A DNA stretch of 64,000 nucleotides from Rheinheimera sp. MMS21-TC3 (lineage in GTDB: Bacteria > Pseudomonadota > Gammaproteobacteria > Enterobacterales > Alteromonadaceae), in contig NZ_CP135084.1 of the NCBI RefSeq assembly GCF_032229285.1, positions 2,914,001 to 2,978,000 on the forward strand. The letters run 5' to 3'. The translations under genes were made by a program, and so were the position numbers. Positions 60,696 through 64,000 of this stretch are shown in pieces (position 1 is the stretch's first letter; each line of letters begins with the position of its first letter). The notes beneath the pieces were generated by a model. That model saw only the letters and a program-made list of their open reading frames with translations. It was not told the DNA's origin and searched no databases.

Positions 60696-61280
60696 ATGAC
60701 GAAAAAACATCACGACACCCGCCAGCATCTGTTAGACACTGGTCATCAAATAATAGCAGCACGCGGCTTTAGCTCGGTTGGGCTAGCGGCAATATTGCAA
60801 CAGGCTGAAGTGCCTAAAGGCTCGTTTTATCATTACTTTAAGTCTAAAGAGCAATTTGGCCAAGCCCTATTAGAAGACTACTTTAGCCATTATTTAGCCC
60901 AGCTTGATCAGCTTTTTAATCAAGCTGATTTAACCGGCCAGCAGCAATTAATGCAATATTGGTCAGAGTGGCAACGGCGCTATTGTGCCACTGACGGCAC
61001 TAGTACCTGCTTAGTGGTTAAACTCAGTGCAGAAGTCGCCGATTTATCTGAGGCGATGCGTTTAACGCTTAAAACTGGTACAGATCACGTCATTAACCGT
61101 TTAACCGCTTGTATTGAAGCGGGCATTGCTGATGGCTCTTTGGCTGTAAGCCAAGCAGAATTTACTGCCACTAGCTTATATCAATTATGGTTAGGGGCAA
61201 GCTTACTCACTAAGCTACACCGTGATCAGCGCCACCTAGATTTAGCCATGAAAATGACACAACAACTACTGGTAAACTAA
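60696..61280 (+). CDS. nemR: TetR-family electrophile/redox repressor NemR
   Basis: A 194-residue TetR regulator closely resembling E. coli NemR: HDTRQHLLDTG opening, HTH ending EVPKGSFYHYFKSKEQFG, and CLVVKLSAEVADLSEAMR. The sensing residues appear conserved: C105 (E. coli C106) and K173 (E. coli K175 region, LLTKLHRD), which form a reversible sulfenamide in E. coli. It has its own terminator and an operator upstream, so it is probably autoregulated and also controls yqhD. Confidence 0.9.
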   Translation: MTKKHHDTRQHLLDTGHQIIAARGFSSVGLAAILQQAEVPKGSFYHYFKSKEQFGQALLEDYFSHYLAQLDQLFNQADLTGQQQLMQYWSEWQRRYCATDGTSTCLVVKLSAEVADLSEAMRLTLKTGTDHVINRLTACIEAGIADGSLAVSQAEFTATSLYQLWLGASLLTKLHRDQRHLDLAMKMTQQLLVN

Positions 61281-61298
61281 GTTTAACTAGGCTGTTTG

Positions 61299-61322
61299 CC
61301 CGCTTTAGTGCGGGCTTTTTTA
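61299..61322 (+). terminator. Intrinsic terminator after nemR
   Basis: GCCCGC-TTTAGT-GCGGGC is followed by six Ts, 19 bases past the nemR stop. It separates nemR from yqhD. Confidence 0.92.
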
Positions 61323-61331
61323 GCTAAACGC

Positions 61332-61350
61332 ACTAGTCGACTGGTCTAAT
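61332..61350 (+). promoter_or_regulatory. NemR-type operator upstream of yqhD
   Basis: ACTAGTCGACTGGTCTAAT matches the site upstream of nemR at 17 of 19 positions. It lies 20 bases upstream of the yqhD ATG, between the nemR terminator and the SD (AAGAAGG). Confidence 0.75.
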
Positions 61351-61369
61351 TTTATAAAGAAGGTATTTT

Positions 61370-62527
61370 ATGCAAGATTTTAGTTTTTATAACCCAACTC
61401 GAATTGAATTTGGCGCAGGTAAAATTGCCAAAATTAACCAGCTAGTGCCAGCCGATGCCAAAGTACTGGTATTACTTGGCGGTGAAAGTGCTAAGAAAAA
61501 CGGTACCTTAGATGAGGTGCTTAGCGCTTTAGGTGAGCGCGAAACGCATCAGTTCTCAGGCATAGAGCCAAACCCTAGCTATGAAACCTTAATTCAGGCG
61601 GTAGAGCTAATAAAGCAGCATAATATTGATTTTTTATTGGCTGTAGGTGGCGGCTCGGTAATAGACGGTACTAAATTTGTCGCGGCTGCAGCCTTATACC
61701 CAGAAGATGCTTGGCAAATTCTGGTTACCGGCGGTAAACATATAAAACAAGCCCTGCCCTTTGCTACGGTATTAACGTTACCGGCAACAGGATCAGAGAT
61801 GAACAGTGGCTCGGTTATTACGCGTAAATCATTACAAGCTAAGCTGCCTTTTGGTAGCCCATTATTATTTCCCCAGTTTTCAATTTTAGATCCGGTGAAA
61901 ACCTACAGCTTACCGCAAAAACAAATTGCTAATGGCGTAGTAGATGCTTTTGTTCATGTAATGGAGCAATACTTAACCTATGCCGCTGACGCGCCAGTGC
62001 AAGATCGCTTTGCCGAAGGCTTATTGCAAACCTTAATTGAAATTGGCCCTAAAGCCTTAGCTGAACCAGAAAACTATCAAGTACGCGCCAGCTTAATGTG
62101 GACTGCAACATTAGCCTTAAATGGTTTAATTGGTGCTGGTGTGCCGCAAGATTGGGCGACTCACATGTTAGGCCATGAATTAACTGCCCAGCATGGCTTA
62201 GATCATGCTCAAACCTTAGCCATAGTGTTACCGGAAATGCTGCGCCAGCGCAAAGCCAGCAAAATGACTAAACTGGTTCAGTTTGCCCAGCGGGTTTGGC
62301 ATATAGAAAACGGTACTGATGATGAAAAAGCGGAAGCGGCCATTGAAAAAATGCGTGCCTTCTTTGAGTCTCTTGGCGTGGCAACCCGCTTAAGTGACTA
62401 CCAGCTTGGCGCTGAACATATAGAGCCGCTGATCCATAGTTTAACTAAACATAATATGGTGGCCTTAGGTGAACATGGCGATGTGACACCTGATTTATGC
62501 CGTAGCATTTTACAAGCCAGCCTATAA
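61370..62527 (+). CDS. yqhD: NADPH-dependent aldehyde reductase YqhD
   Basis: Group III metal-dependent alcohol dehydrogenase that reduces short and toxic aldehydes with NADPH. It is clearly YqhD-like along its whole 385 residues (E. coli 387). The nucleotide loop GGGS is at 93-96. Metal ligands D192, H196, H265 and H279 match E. coli D194, H198, H267 and H281 with a constant shift of two. A NemR operator precedes it, whereas E. coli yqhD is controlled by YqhC, so the regulatory wiring differs. Confidence 0.96.
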   Translation: MQDFSFYNPTRIEFGAGKIAKINQLVPADAKVLVLLGGESAKKNGTLDEVLSALGERETHQFSGIEPNPSYETLIQAVELIKQHNIDFLLAVGGGSVIDGTKFVAAAALYPEDAWQILVTGGKHIKQALPFATVLTLPATGSEMNSGSVITRKSLQAKLPFGSPLLFPQFSILDPVKTYSLPQKQIANGVVDAFVHVMEQYLTYAADAPVQDRFAEGLLQTLIEIGPKALAEPENYQVRASLMWTATLALNGLIGAGVPQDWATHMLGHELTAQHGLDHAQTLAIVLPEMLRQRKASKMTKLVQFAQRVWHIENGTDDEKAEAAIEKMRAFFESLGVATRLSDYQLGAEHIEPLIHSLTKHNMVALGEHGDVTPDLCRSILQASL

Positions 62528-62532
62528 CTGCG

Positions 62533-62544
62533 TTGACTAGTCAA
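62533..62544. promoter_or_regulatory. 12-bp palindrome upstream of curA
   Basis: TTGACTAGTCAA is a perfect palindrome six bases after the yqhD stop and 74 bases before curA. It contains ACTAGTC, the left half of the yqhD operator, but the right half is not conserved. It may be a weak NemR site or chance. Confidence 0.3.
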
Positions 62545-62617
62545 GTAGCGGCTTACTCTGTGGCTATTTGCTAATTCGCCCATTTAAGTGCAGTGAACAT
62601 TTTTATAAGGGATAACA

Positions 62618-63688
62618 ATGTCAAACCAAATGCCAAACCAAATAAATCAACAAAGCAATACAGTTAATCGTCAATTAACCTTAGCATCACGACCACAAGG
62701 TGCGCCTACTAGCGACAATTTCGCTCTTATCAGCACTGAGATCCCAAGTATTAGTGATGGCCAACTGTTATTACGCACAGTTTACCTTAGCCTAGATCCT
62801 TATATGCGTGGCCGTATGAGCGATGCCAAATCTTATGCTGATCCTGTTGCTATTAATAGCCCTATGGTTGGCGGTACTGTTAGCCGAGTGCATGCAAGTA
62901 AGCATGCTGATTTTAAAGCCGGTGACTGGGTGCTTAGCTTTAACGGCTGGCAAGACTACGCTGTAAGTGATGGCGCTGGCTTAATTAAGCTCGATCCCAA
63001 TCTAATGCCGCCTTCTTATGCCCTAGGCATTATGGGTATGCCAGGTTTTACTGCTTATATGGGCTTACTTGATATCGGTAAACCACAAACTGGTGAAACG
63101 GTGGTTGTTGCTGCGGCAACAGGTGCAGTGGGTTCAGTAGTGGCACAAATAGCTAAGCTAAAAGGCTGTAAGGTGGTGGCCATAGCGGGTGGGGCAGAAA
63201 AATGTGCTTATGCTTTAGAAAAACTGGGTGTTGATGCCTGTATTGATCATAAAGCCGAAGATTTTGCCCAGCAATTAGCCGAGGCTTGCCCTAAAGGCAT
63301 TGATGTTTATTACGAAAACGTCGGTGGCAAAGTGCTAGATGGCGTATTACCCTTATTAAACACTGGAGCGCGAATTCCAGTCTGTGGCTTAATTTCGCAA
63401 TATAATGCGACTGAACTGCCAGCAGGGCCAGATCGTTTAGGCCAGTTAATGGGCGCCATTTTAGTTAAGCGCATGACAGTAAAAGGTTTTATTATTTTTG
63501 ATGATTATGCTCATCGCTATAATGAATTTGCTCAAGATATGGTGCAATGGCTGCAGCAAGGTAAAATTCACTATAAAGAGCAAATTGTTGACGGCCTAGC
63601 CACTGCGCCTGACGCTTTTATTGGTTTATTAGAAGGTAAAAACTTCGGTAAACTAGTGATCCGCGTTGGCGAAGACAACCTAGCCTAA
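62618..63688 (+). CDS. curA: NADPH-dependent enone/curcumin reductase CurA
   Basis: Zinc-independent medium-chain reductase, 356 residues, strongly resembling E. coli CurA (YncB): ASRPQGAP, VYLSLDPYMRGRMSD, MVGGTVSRV, GMPGFTAYMGLLDIG and GIDVYYENVGGKVLDGVLPLL. The NADPH loop is AAATGAVGS. It reduces alkenals and enones, complementing YqhD in removal of reactive carbonyls. An N-terminal stretch of about 14 Asn/Gln-rich residues is extra. AAGGGA precedes the ATG. Confidence 0.95.
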   Translation: MSNQMPNQINQQSNTVNRQLTLASRPQGAPTSDNFALISTEIPSISDGQLLLRTVYLSLDPYMRGRMSDAKSYADPVAINSPMVGGTVSRVHASKHADFKAGDWVLSFNGWQDYAVSDGAGLIKLDPNLMPPSYALGIMGMPGFTAYMGLLDIGKPQTGETVVVAAATGAVGSVVAQIAKLKGCKVVAIAGGAEKCAYALEKLGVDACIDHKAEDFAQQLAEACPKGIDVYYENVGGKVLDGVLPLLNTGARIPVCGLISQYNATELPAGPDRLGQLMGAILVKRMTVKGFIIFDDYAHRYNEFAQDMVQWLQQGKIHYKEQIVDGLATAPDAFIGLLEGKNFGKLVIRVGEDNLA

Positions 63689-63758
63689 CTAATTTAGCCA
63701 AGCTTCAAGGGGTCATAACACTTAAAACCCCTTGCAGCTAAATTGTTATTGATTGCCA

Positions 63759-64000
63759 CTACAAACCACTACTACGACTAACCCGTTTTGTAATGGTTTG
63801 GGCTAAAATCTGGCTATCGCCACACAATAAAGTAAATTGCTTTTTGGCTCGGGTAATACCGGTATAAAGTAATTCCCTGCTTAATATTGGGCTATTATCG
63901 GGTGGCAACACTAAACAGCAATGACTAAATTCAGAGCCTTGCGACTTATGCACTGTCATGGCAAATACGGTTTCAATATCTGTTAACCGGCTGGGTAACA
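63759..64000 (-). CDS. recD: RecBCD subunit RecD, C-terminal part (cut by the window edge)
   Basis: The last 80 or so residues of exodeoxyribonuclease V alpha. Helicase motifs V (AMTVHKSQGSEF) and VI (ELLYTGITRAKKQ) and the terminal RVSRSSGL match RecD. The reading frame continues past the end of the window, so the start is not visible. An internal ATG at 63959 is not the start. Confidence 0.92.
   Translation of the reverse strand, partial: LPSRLTDIETVFAMTVHKSQGSEFSHCCLVLPPDNSPILSRELLYTGITRAKKQFTLLCGDSQILAQTITKRVSRSSGL

Noticed and set aside
63759..63959. A complete 66-residue gene at the right edge
   Set aside because: The frame continues to the window end and matches RecD motifs V and VI, so it is the tail of recD.

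Overview
This is a stretch of chromosome from a gammaproteobacterium. The gene orders ybeZ-ybeY-corC-lnt, leuS-lptE-holA-nadD-rsfS-rlmH-mrdA-rodA-rlpA-dacA-ybeD-lipB-lipA and secG-tRNA-Leu-tRNA-fMet-rimP-nusA-infB-rbfA-truB-rpsO-pnp-nlpI are the classic enterobacterial/Alteromonadales arrangements. NhaD, an ECF-sigma/DUF3379 pair, DUF5062 and a base composition that looks AT-leaning by eye suggest an aquatic Alteromonadales-type organism (for example the Rheinheimera/Alishewanella group). That genus-level guess is inference only. No prophage, transposon, CRISPR array or recognisable defence island was seen.

Layout. (1) 1-4572: PhoH-like ATPase, the 16S rRNA maturase YbeY, CorC and apolipoprotein N-acyltransferase, then a GNAT acetyltransferase. 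(2) 4569-15252: a variable region with a Lon-type protease with degenerate Walker A, DUF5062, an ECF sigma factor translationally coupled to a DUF3379 membrane protein, a small ABM monooxygenase, NhaD Na+/H+ antiporter, a second nhaD copy that is a pseudogene, a tandem universal stress protein, a SulP/STAS anion transporter and YbeL. (3) 15519-28681: tRNA charging, LPS assembly, replication, NAD and ribosome-factor genes followed by the cell-elongation set (PBP2, RodA, RlpA, PBP5) and lipoate synthesis, ending in a PilZ protein. (4) 28676-45507, minus strand: an HExxH lipoprotein, nlpI, pnp, rpsO, truB, rbfA, infB, nusA, rimP, two tRNA genes (plus a decayed one), secG, tpiA, glmM, folP, ftsH, then rlmE; yhbY is divergent. 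(5) 46659-52606: three pirin genes, a hydrolase-OsmC fusion, an internally deleted kef-type antiporter gene, a LysR regulator and a TauE-type exporter, which read as an electrophile/redox-stress island. (6) 52627-60467: diguanylate cyclase, NERD membrane protein, RIO kinase, Na/Pi cotransporter, SMR transporter and a secreted S9 peptidase. (7) 60659-63688: nemR, yqhD and curA with two near-identical operator sites, an aldehyde/electrophile detoxification regulon. The window ends inside recD.

How the parts fit. The housekeeping blocks need little interpretation. The accessory genes fall into two themes: Na+/anion homeostasis (NhaD, broken NhaD, SulP plus USP, Na/Pi) and electrophile or quinone stress (ABM monooxygenase, pirins, OsmC, Kef remnant, NemR-YqhD-CurA). 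The most notable sequence-level observations are a doubly disrupted nhaD paralogue, a perfect 15-bp inverted repeat next to the ribosome-binding site of the monooxygenase gene, a kef gene reduced to its two ends, a lipoprotein with an HExxH site downstream of nlpI, a conserved NemR operator pair, and a tRNA remnant with tandem terminators in the rimP-nusA leader. Many starts were reassigned using Shine-Dalgarno (SD) sites and family length; these are stated gene by gene. No gene-free stretch exceeds 300 bases once these features are placed.
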